A stretch of 64,000 bases of DNA from Hofstenia miamia. Its lineage: Eukaryota > Xenacoelomorpha > Acoela > Hofsteniidae. The first letter of the stretch is position 1. Every line of letters begins with the position of its first letter. A program made the position numbers and the translations under genes. The notes under the pieces were generated by a model. The model was given only the letters and a program-made list of their open reading frames with translations. It ran no database searches and was not told where the DNA came from. Below, one piece after another: positions 34,980-45,990 of this stretch. The stretch lies in contig CABFPE010000057.1 of assembly GCA_900660155.1 (NCBI GenBank), positions 1,196,263 through 1,260,262 on the forward strand, read 5' to 3'.

Positions 34980-37320
34980 GAATTACAAATGTTGGGATCT
35001 TTTAGATGTGTAACGTACTTTGAAAATATAATTACTCTATGTTCTTTGATCGTGGTTGATTCAAATCTGTCATTTGGCCTCATTGGCCACGACATAATGA
35101 CTGATTCTGATCCAGTCTTGAATATCTCTGCAACTTCACAATTATGTGAAATATCACATCGTAAAGCCATCTTAAATCAAGCATAATGAGCGATTTCACG
35201 TCACTTACCACCACGTAAAATTCCTCTTGAATAGCAAGATGATGTCAAATCTCAACTAGATCAGATTATCAGCAAGGGTATTATTGATCCCGTCATTGAA
35301 ATAGAGAGTGCAATCGGATAGCTGACTAAACCTTACCCGATTTCGAGTCGGTTTGGGTACTGTCAACGAATATTAGATTGTTTGAATAAAAAGGTACTTG
35401 TGTTAACTACCATATCCAAGACATTAAGTATTACCCAGACTTGTCAACGAGCCGAAAGTTCGAAGCTGAGCTCGTTTATATTTTGAGTAAGTTCGGCTCG
35501 GCTCGACTCGGCTCGGATAGGCTTGCCACATCAATCTTTCATTGAGGCTCTCTTTAGCTCGAAATTTTTTAAAAAAATTGTTCTCAAAGAATTTTTTGCA
35601 TAGCTTTTCCTATTATTTAATAAACATTTCTTAATTAAGATTATAGGAAAGGCATATTGACTGCAAAAACTAAGAAAAATATCCATAATCAAATTAACAA
35701 GCAGAACTATAAATATCTTTGGTTAAAATAGAATCGTTTTGGGCTCGTTGTATATCAAATAATGTACTCAAGCTCGGCTCGGCTCGGCTCGGCTCGTTAG
35801 AAGCTCGGCTCGTTGACATGTCTGGTACTACCAAACATTTGATGTGCTTAACAATATCAGAAATTACTGATTTTGATCAACATATATTTGGAGAGATCCA
35901 AAATGTTAAACAACGACTAAGTCAATATCTATGTTTTGGGTCGGATTAGGTTAGAGTTAGGGTTAGTTATAAATTTTCGGGTCTGTTACGGGTAGTGAAT
36001 ATTTTGATCGGGTCCCCTGAAGTCATACCGTCACTCTCTAGTTCTGAATGGACATATCCTATCGTAATTGCAAAAAAGCCAAATAGAAAAACTTCGTATA
36101 ACTTGTGACTAAAAAGAAACTGGAGTGAACAATTGGATTATATAAGATGCTTATCAGATGCCTAACATTCAGGAAATTCTCACAAAAAGTCTTTAAGTAT
36201 TTTGATCGTATTGATCTAAAAGATGGATATTTTCAAATCAAGTCAACCTATTACAACACTAACAAAACCGTGGAGATTATTTCGTTTCTTCCGATTACCT
36301 GAAGAAGTTCCTACTGAATCAGAAATTTTCCAACTAGTTATTGAAAACATATTGGACCCTAGATGACATTCTTCTACCTGCACCGACTAAGACAAATCTT
36401 GTTTCAAATGTATCAGTTAAAAGTCAAGCAACCTCAGGCAAGATTTTTAAAGATAAATCAGTTTTCAACAGTTGTCCGATTATAAGATATATGTTGAAAA
36501 ATAGAACCGTTGCACCTGACCCCAATAAAGTTGCAATTTTGGAACAATTAAGAAACGCACGTGACAGAAAGAAACTTGCAAATTTGTTCTCGATGTTTCT
36601 TCCAAATTTTAGTAAAATCAAAGAGCCCTTAAATTCACTTCGAAGTAAAAGCACAGAGTTTTTATGAAAATAAACTCAAGAAGAGGATACAAATTAACAA
36701 ATAACAGCGATTGGGAGCTATCCCATATTAGTAGCGTATAATCCGTCTACAGAATAAACACTCACTCAAGAGGGGAGATTAATTCACTGCTTGTCAAGAG
36801 CCTTATCTAACTCTGGAAAAACTATGCTCAAATAGAAAGGGAGTCATTGCAGATTATCTGTGCCACAAACAAGTTAACCCATTTTGAGATTATGACAGAC
36901 CACCGTCCAATGGAATTCATTTTAAAATAAAATTCAAAGTTATCCAAAAAATCTGCGCGTTCATTGAGATGGGCGATGAAATTAATGGAATATGACCATG
37001 ATGCTTCATACTGCAATCCAAGAAACATTGAGCATGCATACTGCTTAGTTCGAATGCATTCCATTAAAATGAATGAAGATGAAATGTCAAATATTAATGT
37101 TTCTTGTGAAGTCATTGCTAGTGGCCATCATTAGAACGTACAGTAACACAAGTAATTCATTTGTGTGAAGTTTCTCAAAAAAGAAAATCCTCGTACTTTC
37201 ACTCACACTCAACGCACAAATGGCAATCAACTGTACTTCCATTTGAAAGAGCTCATATTGATTTCGCCCAAAGTGATAAATTTTCAACAAAGTAAAAATT
37301 TCACCAACCCGTAGTTAGTT
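34980..37320 (+). pseudogene. Ty3/gypsy retrotransposon pol relic 1 (protease end, RT, RNase H, start of integrase)
   Basis: Blocks in gypsy order, all in broken frames: a protease-end block SFGLIGHDIM (35065-35098); the RT entry region DDVKSQLDQIISKGIIDPV (35229-35290); after an insertion, EWTYPIVIAKKPN (36048-36086), MPNIQEILTKSL and DRIDLKDGYFQI (36200-36240); the RT/RNase H connection with KVAILEQLRNARDRKKLANL (36520-36590); RNase H TDHRPMEFIL (36897-36926) and RSLRWAMKLMEYDHDASYC; and an integrase-like block HKWQSTVLPFERAHIDFAQ (37208-37270). No LTRs or gag were found. Between about 35310 and 36035 foreign sequence interrupts RT, including the element at 35435-35825. An ancient, dead copy. 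Confidence 0.8.
35435..35825. mobile_element. Inverted-repeat element with CGAGC-rich arms, inserted in gypsy relic 1
   Basis: The left end reads CCAGACTTGTCAACGAGCC and the reverse complement of the right end reads CCAGACATGTCAACGAGCC, a near-perfect terminal inverted repeat. Both arms continue into tandem GGCTCG words. Flanks read TATTAC (35429-35434) and TACTAC (35826-35831), a plausible six-base target duplication with one change. The interior is AT-rich and non-coding. The family is unrecognised. Confidence 0.65.
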
Positions 37321-39062
37321 AAACTAATCTAATAATGAATTATGGGACCTTATTGATTTTTACCTTTAAAGGTACAGTGGGCAGTGAGCAAGTCATTTGC
37401 AATCGAGAGTTACAATTAAATATGGTGTTATTGTTGAGATACCTAGATCCTTAGAGATTTTATTTACAGAATTTATACCACTGAATCAACATTCAATGCT
37501 CAATGGCACTTGCATTGATACAAAATAGACGACTTAAATTAATCAACGTTAGTGAATTGATATGTGAACTACTAACCTCTTCGCACAACTGTGCAGAGTA
37601 AATCAGCAAAGCTCCCAATAGCACTGCTGTTAATAGCAAACAGCAACCAAGTGCTGTTTAAAACAGCTAATATAATTCATGCATATTCACCTACTATCTG
37701 TGTTCACACTTCATCAATGTCTTTCAATCCCTTCAACAGCGCATCAAAAACAGTTAAATTTCAGATTGATAAAGATAATTGCAACAAAAAACATCAACAA
37801 ACCCCATTGATTGAGGGCCCTAGTGGAAGTTGTATACATTTCTTTGAAAGCGTAACATCCTCGCTTCCAGCGCTTGTCATATATTATATCACAAATTAGT
37901 TATCCATTTTTTTGCAAGCATTATATCATAGCATGGAAAGCTTGGCAAGCACTACACAATGTTGTTTAATATTGAATGCGGAAGTTTGGGTGGTAACTAC
38001 CAGCTAAATTTTTTACATACAACCATGGTTTGAAAGAATAATTGACAATTTTTATTTTGACTTTTTCTGATTTTGCTTTTAGCTTTGTTGTTCAGGCGGG
38101 GGTTAGCCCCTCCCCCTGTGGCTAAGGGTCTGAATTGCACTTTCTAAGAATGAGTATTTGATATATTATAACTATAAACTGCAATTTGCTTTGTTAAAAG
38201 CTGGATATGTGTTCTAAAAATGAATGTCATTTTATAACAAGAACAATTGTTTGTCATGAAAAAAATAAATTCCATATTTGATTGATCTCTTCCACAGGGA
38301 AAGATCATAAGTCTATTAAAAAATTTTATTAATGATTATTCACAAACTTTTTGCTAATAAAATATTTTAAGTAAACATCTATTTCCAATTATTTTACTTG
38401 TTTCACTTCCTTACATTTTAAATAACCAACCCTTTAATTTATTAAATATACGTAAAAATAATTGATTACTTTTAATAAACGCAATTTGCATTATGTTAAA
38501 AATACAATTCAACTTTATATACTGTAATGTTAATTAACAAGAAAAAGCGAAAGAAACATTGAAATATCAACATATATTGTAAAAAATAGCATCAATGATA
38601 TATTAAAACACTTTATGAAATAGTCCACTATTGATGATATGAAGCATTACGATTCCAAAGGATAGCCTTTGCATTGCATGAATTGTCAGCCTAGACAATA
38701 CTATATTGCTGGGTTTTTCGGCTACATACCACATTGAAAACACTTTCGAGGAAAACTCTTCATTGCAATTTCAGTAATTTTCTTAAAATATTTACTGATC
38801 ACAAAAAGCATCTCTGTATATGTGCGTTATTTTGAATGAAGATGATACATCTTCCATCTTCCGCCTATCGTTTTATTAATACAACATGTAGGAGGCACAT
38901 CGCCATTATTCTATTTTCCCCGCCTTTAAACATCTAAATATATTTGTACCAAAATTATTACTGACTGAACAAGATATAAAATTGAAATTTAATAGAAAAT
39001 GAATAAATTCGAACATTAAAATGTATAGAGAAATATTTAAAAAATACTTAGAAAATATGAAC

Positions 39063-39065
<3 letters not shown>

Positions 39066-39099
<34 letters not shown>
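39066..39099. repeat. (TA)n microsatellite
   Basis: Pure TA run. Confidence 0.9.
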
Positions 39100-39100
<1 letters not shown>

Positions 39101-39430
39101 AAATTTAAATGTAATGATCCTATTACTCAGGTCATTTGCTCTTCAATGGTGATTAAAAGTTTATTATTTAATAGTATTAATGTTTAATAAGTAATAAATG
39201 GGAAAACTTTGTTTAATCTCATAAACACACATGTGTTGTATTGTGTGTTGAAGTGCGTTCTGTGCGATTATGCAGATATACCATTGTACTATGATATACA
39301 ATTTCTCAACATTATTTAATTAGCCGAACAATTAATGATTTGGTTGTTTATATGTGACAAATTTATTTCTAAAGAATAAAAATTTTTAAAGTTCACAAAA
39401 TAAGTGCAAATAACATCAATTGGTAATTAC

Positions 39431-39435
<5 letters not shown>

Positions 39436-39474
<39 letters not shown>
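39436..39474. repeat. (TA)n microsatellite
   Basis: Pure TA run of about 19 units. Confidence 0.9.
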
Positions 39475-39479
<5 letters not shown>

Positions 39480-39718
39480 CCTTTTTTATAAATTTTTATT
39501 CGTATATATTACATAATATGAATTAATAAATATTATTTTTCTTAAATGTTTATATACAGTTGTCAGAGAAGTGGGTTCGGTTTCTAATTAAAAAGAAACA
39601 TTCTAATTTTGGACACGAAGATCAATTGAAAAAACCCTACCAATTAAGCGGAAAAGATAAATCTTTTGTTTTAATACTCCTAAAACAATAAAGATTAGTA
39701 ATTAAATTTATGATTTAC

Positions 39719-40085
39719 AATTGTGACAAATTAAATGTTAGTTGTGCCAATTTAAATGTTAGTTGTGATAAATTAAATGTTAGTTGTGATAAATNNNNNN
39801 NNNNNNNNNNNNNNNACACGAAGATCAATTGAAAAAACCCTACCAATTAAGCGGAAAAGATAAATCTTTTGTTTTAATACTCCTAAAACAATAAAGATTA
39901 GTAATTAAATTTATGATTTACAATTGTGACAAATTAAATGTTAGTTGTGCCAATTTAAATGTTAGTTGTGATAAATTAAATGTTAGTTGTGATAAATTAA
40001 ATCTTAGTTGTGACAAATTAAATGTTAGTTGTGACGAATTAAATGTTAGTTGTGACAATTTAAATGTTAGTGGTGCAAATTTAAT
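39719..40085 (+). repeat. 21-bp minisatellite (unit GACAAATTAAATGTTAGTTGT)
   Basis: The 21-base unit, with small variants, repeats about 4 times before an N gap and about 8 times after it. Because 21 is a multiple of 3, one frame stays open through the array and reads as a 7-residue repeat of the form CDKLNVS. An ATG precedes it (39913) and a stop follows at 40120-40122. I see no reason to call it a gene, since the flanks are non-coding and the codons follow the repeat. Confidence 0.85.
39795..39815. other. Assembly gap (21 N) between identical flanks
   Basis: The ~180 bases before the gap (from about 39612, beginning ACACGAAGATCAATTG) recur unchanged after it from 39816, so the gap probably marks an unmerged overlap within the minisatellite. 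Confidence 0.85.
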
Positions 40086-42289
40086 TGGAAAAAGGTCTCA
40101 TTTGAATGAAACTGGGTACTAAGTTTTCAGTGGGACTACTGCAACATTATTACATTTTTAAGCATTTTATTAATTTTGGAAAAATAGAAGTAATTTCGTA
40201 CATAGACATGCTGAGTTATAAATATATCGCTTAAGATTTCAAAGTACTCTGATGGCTAATATCAAATTAATAGTATGCTGAACATTGAATATGGAAGCTT
40301 TGACATTGATTTTTGAACACAGAAAAAATCAACACAACATTTAGAAATAGTACACATTATATTGCATATATTTCAAAGACTGTAATGTTAGTGTTACGGT
40401 TGGGGTTAGGTGGTTTTCTCTAAACATCAATGCCAGTGTCCAAAGTTCCGACAATCATATTACTACGTCAACTATTAACCCTCAAATGGGCGCATGCATA
40501 CATTTTGTAAACATGGTAAGATTTTCATTTTAACCAATTTTCCAATATCTGTATCTTCATTTCTTAAAATATGTTGAAATTTAAAATAAATTCATCTCTC
40601 TCAAAATGCTCCACTTTGTCTATACATAAATTCACTTATGATTTTAAACTTCTGCTGTGCCGCATATGCTCAATTGCATACATCAGAAAAAAGATTTGAT
40701 AGAAGTACGAGTGTTCGTAAATTCGGTATATTACTTATTGTAAAGTACAGATTAAGTAATAGCTTTACTGTTGGGCGCTTGCATAATCAAATTTTTGTAC
40801 TAGTTTCGAGAGGAAGCAAATGGAGCATCTCTATAGTAAATTTTTGCATCTTAGCCAATATATTGATTATGATCTTTATCAAAACTACCTTTCCACTTTT
40901 AAAAAAACAATAATTTATTTCTGAATGTGCTTGACTATTGTTCATATTTGCATGAAATGCTTAAGAATATTGCATTCATTAAGCAAATAAATCAATACGA
41001 TCCATGAAATTTAAATTAATTCTTAGCTACATTAAATTGTGTAATTTAATACTAGACAAAATAATCAAAAATTCTACGAACAATATCGGACTAGATATTA
41101 GTGGTATATTAAGCAATCAATTGTTTAGTTAAGAAGTAATTGTTTCTATGCATATTGATGTCAGACCAAATTGATGCAACATGCGCGATAAGGCGTCCAT
41201 CTTGAACTTTAGTATTAAAGAAATATATCCTGACATTTCAATTGATTCTAGACAAGTCTTGGATGTTTAAAATAATCGTGCAATGATATTCGCGTAAAAT
41301 CAATTATTACTGTTAAAATTGCATGTAATTAACAGTGTTTAGTTATATGATACATAGTTTAAGCTTTATAGAATAATTCTATTAAAAAATTCATTTTGGA
41401 TAATAGATATTTCTTTTGCATTTTTTTAAATGAATTTCACTTTATTGGTTAACTTTATAAAGAAATTATACAATTTCGTTTATAGTAGTGAAATTCCAAA
41501 TTTGCTTACTCCATAAAATATAAAAACTTCCTTCTCAAATCTTGTTTTACTCTTATTTATTAAAGACAAAAACTAAGTAAATCGCCAACCAAAAAAAAAT
41601 ATTTTTCAAGCTTAAACTAAATTAATTTTTTTAATAAAATATATTGTCAACCACTCTTGCTAGGGCAAACTGGCAGTATTTTGTTGGACTCAATACTTTG
41701 GCAAGACATTCTAATAAAATTTTCTGGTCTCATAATGTTTTAACTCTTATTTGAGAAGAAATCAACTGATACTTCTTAGGCTTAATATTTTATTGGAAGC
41801 TTGATACTTCAGGATGTGGTACTTTTTGAGAAACGATGCTGCAAGATAATTCAAAGAACATCGTGAGCAATCTAATACGTCAACGTTAAAAATACAAAAG
41901 ACAAATATGCACTTAAGAATAAAATCCTTACACAGGGATGATCTGACTGTCTTTAAGACAATTTATTCAGCAGGATACTGGCAAGTTATTTTAAGCTTGA
42001 AATATCTATAAAATTTCTTTTTTTAAACCTAAACGAAAATAGCATTGAACATTGACGTTAATTATGGGTTTCTCTGTAATATGTATAGATAACAAAATTA
42101 ATGCGCGAGTGCTGATCTAGACGTTAAACATGCACATTGCACATATTTCATTGGACTGCAATGTTTGAAATTAAATAATTCAATTATTCCATTCTTCCAA
42201 GGTTAACATTTACAATATAAATTATTTGCTTCTTGATAAATTCAATTTTCAAAATCATCATGCTTTGTTATTGATATATAAAAAGCAGT

Positions 42290-42850
42290 AAGGTACTATT
42301 GGAAACCTTTCATAATATAATAATGCTTGCTAAATTTTGAATTTGAATGGTAGCTATTCAACATATTATTGTATCCAACCGAACTGAAGAACTTTTCCAC
42401 TAGAAACGAAGTGGGCAGAATAAACTTGCAGGAGCTGTAAACTGTAGCTGTCACTGATGTCTTTTTCTTCTTGATAATATTTTTGGCAAAATCTGTTTCG
42501 AAGGATGTTTGTTGTGTATTTGTATTCTGGATCGCACTTTTGTTAAGCTCATTTTCTTGCCCATTCTGAAGTTTTACAGTAGCTTTCTCAAATATGAAGT
42601 TGGCAACAATATTTGCATCAGCAGCCAGGTAGCATTTGTTTCGTGAAATTTGGTGATGATTTCGTCAAAAATAGTGTGGCATCACCCTCTGCAATTACAA
42701 ACATTTCGTAATTAATAATTCGAAATTATTAAATGTTAAATTGTGCCCAATTTAAATAAATTTCTAAATGCCTCGAGTGATGTAATTGGGTTAGACAATC
42801 TGTCCAAATTTTTTGAATGTTTAATATTTCTGCCCCGCAGAATTTCTGAT
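42290..42850 (-). pseudogene. hAT transposase relic, C-terminal part
   Basis: Minus-strand blocks in hAT order: FDEIITKFHET (near 42640-42680), then YLAADANIVANFIFEKATVK and LQNGQENELNKS (42550-42640), then a dimerisation-region end FILPTSFLVEKFFSSVGY (42370-42425). These correspond to the family's 'LFDxVIxxYPxT...xAxIVxSPxFExxVVKxQ' and 'PTSxxxERxFSxxG' regions. Frameshifts separate them. The N-terminal half of what is probably the same element lies at 47343-48196 on the same strand, so the element is split by the gypsy copy and other DNA. Confidence 0.65.
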
Positions 42851-42995
42851 TTTTGTTATTATTATTTATGGTATGCTTTAGTGCCACGTTATGTTTATTA
42901 TTACCGGTTTTCCTTTTTTTAAATACGACGTTTTTTGTTAAACAATGTTCAATAGAATTTACTCAACGCTTATTTTTTGTGGTGTACGTAATTTC

Positions 42996-43217
42996 TTAAA
43001 AATGCTTTTCTAAATTACTGATCGTTGCCGAGGGTGCCTTGCTCAGGTACAGCTTTACAAGTCCATCACTACGGCACTTCGGCAAGTATAGGAATAGGGC
43101 TTTACACAACTGCTTGTCATTTGTTGTTTTATATTTTATTGCAGCACCTAAACTGCACAAGCTGAGGCCTGCACTGAGTTTAGGTTTATTTGCACGTAGG
43201 GCACACTTTGCACCCAA
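42996..43217 (-). other. Unassigned 73-codon ORF
   Basis: A moderately GC-richer open frame (product contains SAGLSLCSLGAAIKYKTTN). A plus-strand frame over the same bases is also open. It may be part of the split hAT element or of an LTR of gypsy copy 2. I cannot decide. Confidence 0.2.
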
Positions 43218-43349
43218 GAGCTTTTAGGGCTTTTCTGCATCTCTTCATTTAAATTAGGGCTCCGTCTAAAACGACTCTTTCTTATAAGGTTCTCTGTTTT
43301 GGATCGGCCGAGTGTGGCCATGCACCCTTACCTGATCTCCCGGCTACCT

Positions 43350-43628
43350 TTAACTTTTACTAGGAATAGGTTCATTTGGCTCTGGAATCAGGCCGTTAAT
43401 TATTGAGACATCGGCAAATCCTGTTGTTCTACTACGCATATTTTCATGCTGATGCCACATGGCGACCACTGCAGGACCCTCCTTATTCACGTATGTTTTA
43501 TAATTAATCGTACCTCTGTAAACGGGATTCTCGAAGAAGAACTCTACGAAGGAATGAGCAAAATTACTGGAAGTTAGAAGAGACTCTAATCGTTTGGAGG
43601 CGCAAAACAACCTACGTGGTTGAAACAT
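43350..43628 (-). CDS. Hypothetical 92-residue protein with presequence-like N terminus
   Basis: An intact ORF from ATG (43626-43628) to a stop, in DNA less AT-rich than its surroundings. The N terminus, MFQPRRLFCASKRLESLL, is basic and amphipathic, like a mitochondrial targeting sequence. The rest contains FVEFFFENPVYRGTINYK, GPAVVAMWHQHENMRSR and a Pro-rich tail LIPEPNEPIPSK. There is no transmembrane segment. I do not recognise the family. It sits between the C-terminal hAT relic and the 5' end of gypsy copy 2. It could be a small host gene, a processed pseudogene captured there, or a chance frame in an LTR or leader. Confidence 0.35.
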   Translation of the reverse strand: MFQPRRLFCASKRLESLLTSSNFAHSFVEFFFENPVYRGTINYKTYVNKEGPAVVAMWHQHENMRSRTTGFADVSIINGLIPEPNEPIPSKS

Positions 43629-43762
43629 CTTGCTGCTGATAGCTGAAACTGCAGAAAATTTTTTTTACCAACTAGTAAAGCCTAACCTTGCCACCAAAGA
43701 TCACCATTGATGGAAGCTGTATCTGCTCAAGCCCCTTGGGCACTTTTTTATGAAAAAAGAAA

Positions 43763-45429
43763 ATGCCAAATACACGCAGTAAACGACCAGTTACTCCCAC
43801 ATCACAATCTAATCCCAGTCAGAGTACGAAACTTTCCCATGAGAAAAACTAATAGAGAAGGTCCAATCCCTTGAAACTGAAATCAAATCACTAAAAGAAA
43901 CTGAAATCAAATCGCTAAAACAGAAAATGGAAGAAATGCAGATCAAAAACTGTAAACGATTCGACATGATACAACTCAAGAACCAAAGCTTATGTTAGGA
44001 AATAGCAACCCTGAAATCTGAAAAATTTCAAATCTTTACTAAGTACAAAAAAACACCAGACGATGAACGAAGAAATGAAAAAACGAAACCAGGCTCTCTG
44101 TGAAGAGAACAAATCACTAGAAAAGAGAAATAACATCTTAGTGACGAATAGAATCATCAAATGAAATCCTCAACCACTACAACAATCGTTTAACACAGAT
44201 CGAAGAAAGTAACAACCACAACATACAGCTAGCAGGTCGACTAATCTCAAAAGAACTTTAGAACAAAGTGTTACAAAGCCAAGTTCAGCAAACAAGAAGA
44301 CAATTAGCTGCCATGCAAAATGTCGACCACAGCTTTGCAATCTCGAACACTCCTATAAGCTTAAATGAACCAACGCCTATACAAAAAACTCCGGGCCATC
44401 AGGTTAATCACCCATCCCTTCCAATAAATAACGCAATTCCTCGACAATCTCTTCTGAGTGCCATCTCAGACTTAACCCACGTTTTCTTAGAAAACATCAA
44501 TAACAAACTCAATATACTAAGTAATAGGCTAAACAACCTAGAAAGTCCTTCAACAGACAAGAAACTAATCAAATCTAAACTACCTCCAGTAGCGCCAGAT
44601 GATAATCTAAAACTGTGAATTGCTCCATGCAAATTCTCCGGCAAAGCTGATGGCATCTCACCTACGTTTGAAGAATGGCTGTTCACATATGAACAACATC
44701 TAACCATCCAGAAAGTGGGCCAAGAGCATGCCTTTGCTCAATTCTCAACATTCCTTACAGGAAAAGCCTTCAATTACTACTTACATTGGACAATGTCACT
44801 AAATTGGATTATTCTCTACTGATACAAAATTTCTACGATCACTTCCATGCGCCGACTGCGTGCAACCAGTACAAAATCCTCTTAAATAATACCACTTACA
44901 AACAAGATGAAGACATTGAGGAATATATCCTCCAAATTGAGTGAATATACCGCCTAAGCAGATCATCTACCGAATATTGTTCACAAGATTTATTCACCCA
45001 TATCACCTATGGCATGCCTCTCCAGATAAGGCGTAGATTCGAGCACAACTGCAGCCCTGATGACAAACTGCTTACCTTCATCAAAAAAGCCATCGAAGCA
45101 AAACTCCAAATTGATAAATATAGAAAAATTTCTAACTAGATCAAATCGAACGAAACTTCAACACCAAGGTACTACACACCTAAACCAAGAAAACCAGGTC
45201 AATCCGTTTCAACACCACAAGTAGCTATAAAAACAGAACCATCTTCCACTGAGGCAACTCTTAAACCAATAAACCTCAATAAAATCCATTGTAACTGCTC
45301 CCGACAATGCAGTCATATTCACTCCAATTTTAAAGCATCAATCCACCTTCTAGCTGATGAAGAATGCTATTACACAGATGACAGCAATGTCTACAAATCC
45401 AATGCCGAGGATGAGGATTTAAACTATTA
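43763..45429 (+). pseudogene. Ty3/gypsy element 2: gag region, broken
   Basis: It begins at an ATG with a Lys/Ser/Thr/Pro-rich start (MPNTRSKRPVTPTSQSNPSQ). A stop follows within 30 codons, then a coiled-coil stretch in another frame (LIEKVQSLETEIKSLKE). A later open part (44268-44618) holds QVQQTRRQLAAMQ and a Leu/Asn heptad-like segment. The capsid-like part reads CKFSGKADGISPTFEEWLF, then FSTFLTGKAFNYYL near 44630-44790, as in gypsy gag proteins. Many frameshifts follow. No zinc knuckle is clearly visible. The left LTR was not identified. Confidence 0.65.
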
Positions 45430-45990
45430 AGAGCGCTGACTCCCAGCCAAGCAGGAACAGTTCTCATCACGACTGACCTACAAAAAAACACCATACCCAT
45501 TACCGTCAATGGCATAGTAACACAGGCTACCATTGACACCAGTGCCTCAGTGTTGATCATAGCTGATACCTGCGCACATCAAATCGGCATCAATCGTGAT
45601 ACCATAACATCGCACAATCATCAACTAATTAATGCCTCTGGAGATTATCTTGACACAAAAGGAAAGATTGACAACCTTGAGTTCACCATCTCCAACAACA
45701 AATTTAACCACGACATTCTTGTCGTCAACATCACCAACCACGCGTTACCATATGAATTGATCTTAGGCAAAGATTTCCTTGAAAAATACCAATGCATCAT
45801 CAACTTCATGAACAAAACCATAACAATCGATCCAGCCAGTAAAGACATTACAACTCACTTACAAACTATTGAATCAAAAACCATACTGTTGCGCCCTTCG
45901 CAGGTGGAAAAAATCGAACCATTCAGTTGGTGCTTCATTACTCTCACCAGCGACCAGCCAATAACAACTGATATCATCATCAACAACTAA
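45430..45990 (+). pseudogene. Ty3/gypsy element 2: aspartic protease
   Basis: A well-preserved open stretch with the retropepsin pattern: a beta strand IPITVNGIVTQATIDTSAS whose active site reads D-T-S-A instead of the usual D-T/S-G-A, then LIIADTCAHQIG, and the conserved end ELILGKDFLEKYQCIINF (family I/LLGxDFLxxxxxxID). The Gly-to-Ser change at the active site is visible here; whether it was tolerated or is decay is unknown. The frame continues to a TAA at 45988-45990. Confidence 0.8.

Larger units (their letters stand above)
37321..42289. other. AT-rich stretch with microsatellites and a minisatellite, no gene recognised
   Basis: ORFs at 37591-37899 and 40638-40913 have no motif I can name. 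The first follows the integrase fragment on the same strand and might be a decayed piece of the same element. TA runs at 39066-39099 and 39436-39474 and the 21-bp minisatellite near 39.7-40.1 kb are listed separately. Confidence 0.45.

Noticed and set aside
39719-40085. CRISPR-like array
   Set aside because: Head-to-tail units without unique spacers, in a eukaryotic genome; it is a minisatellite.
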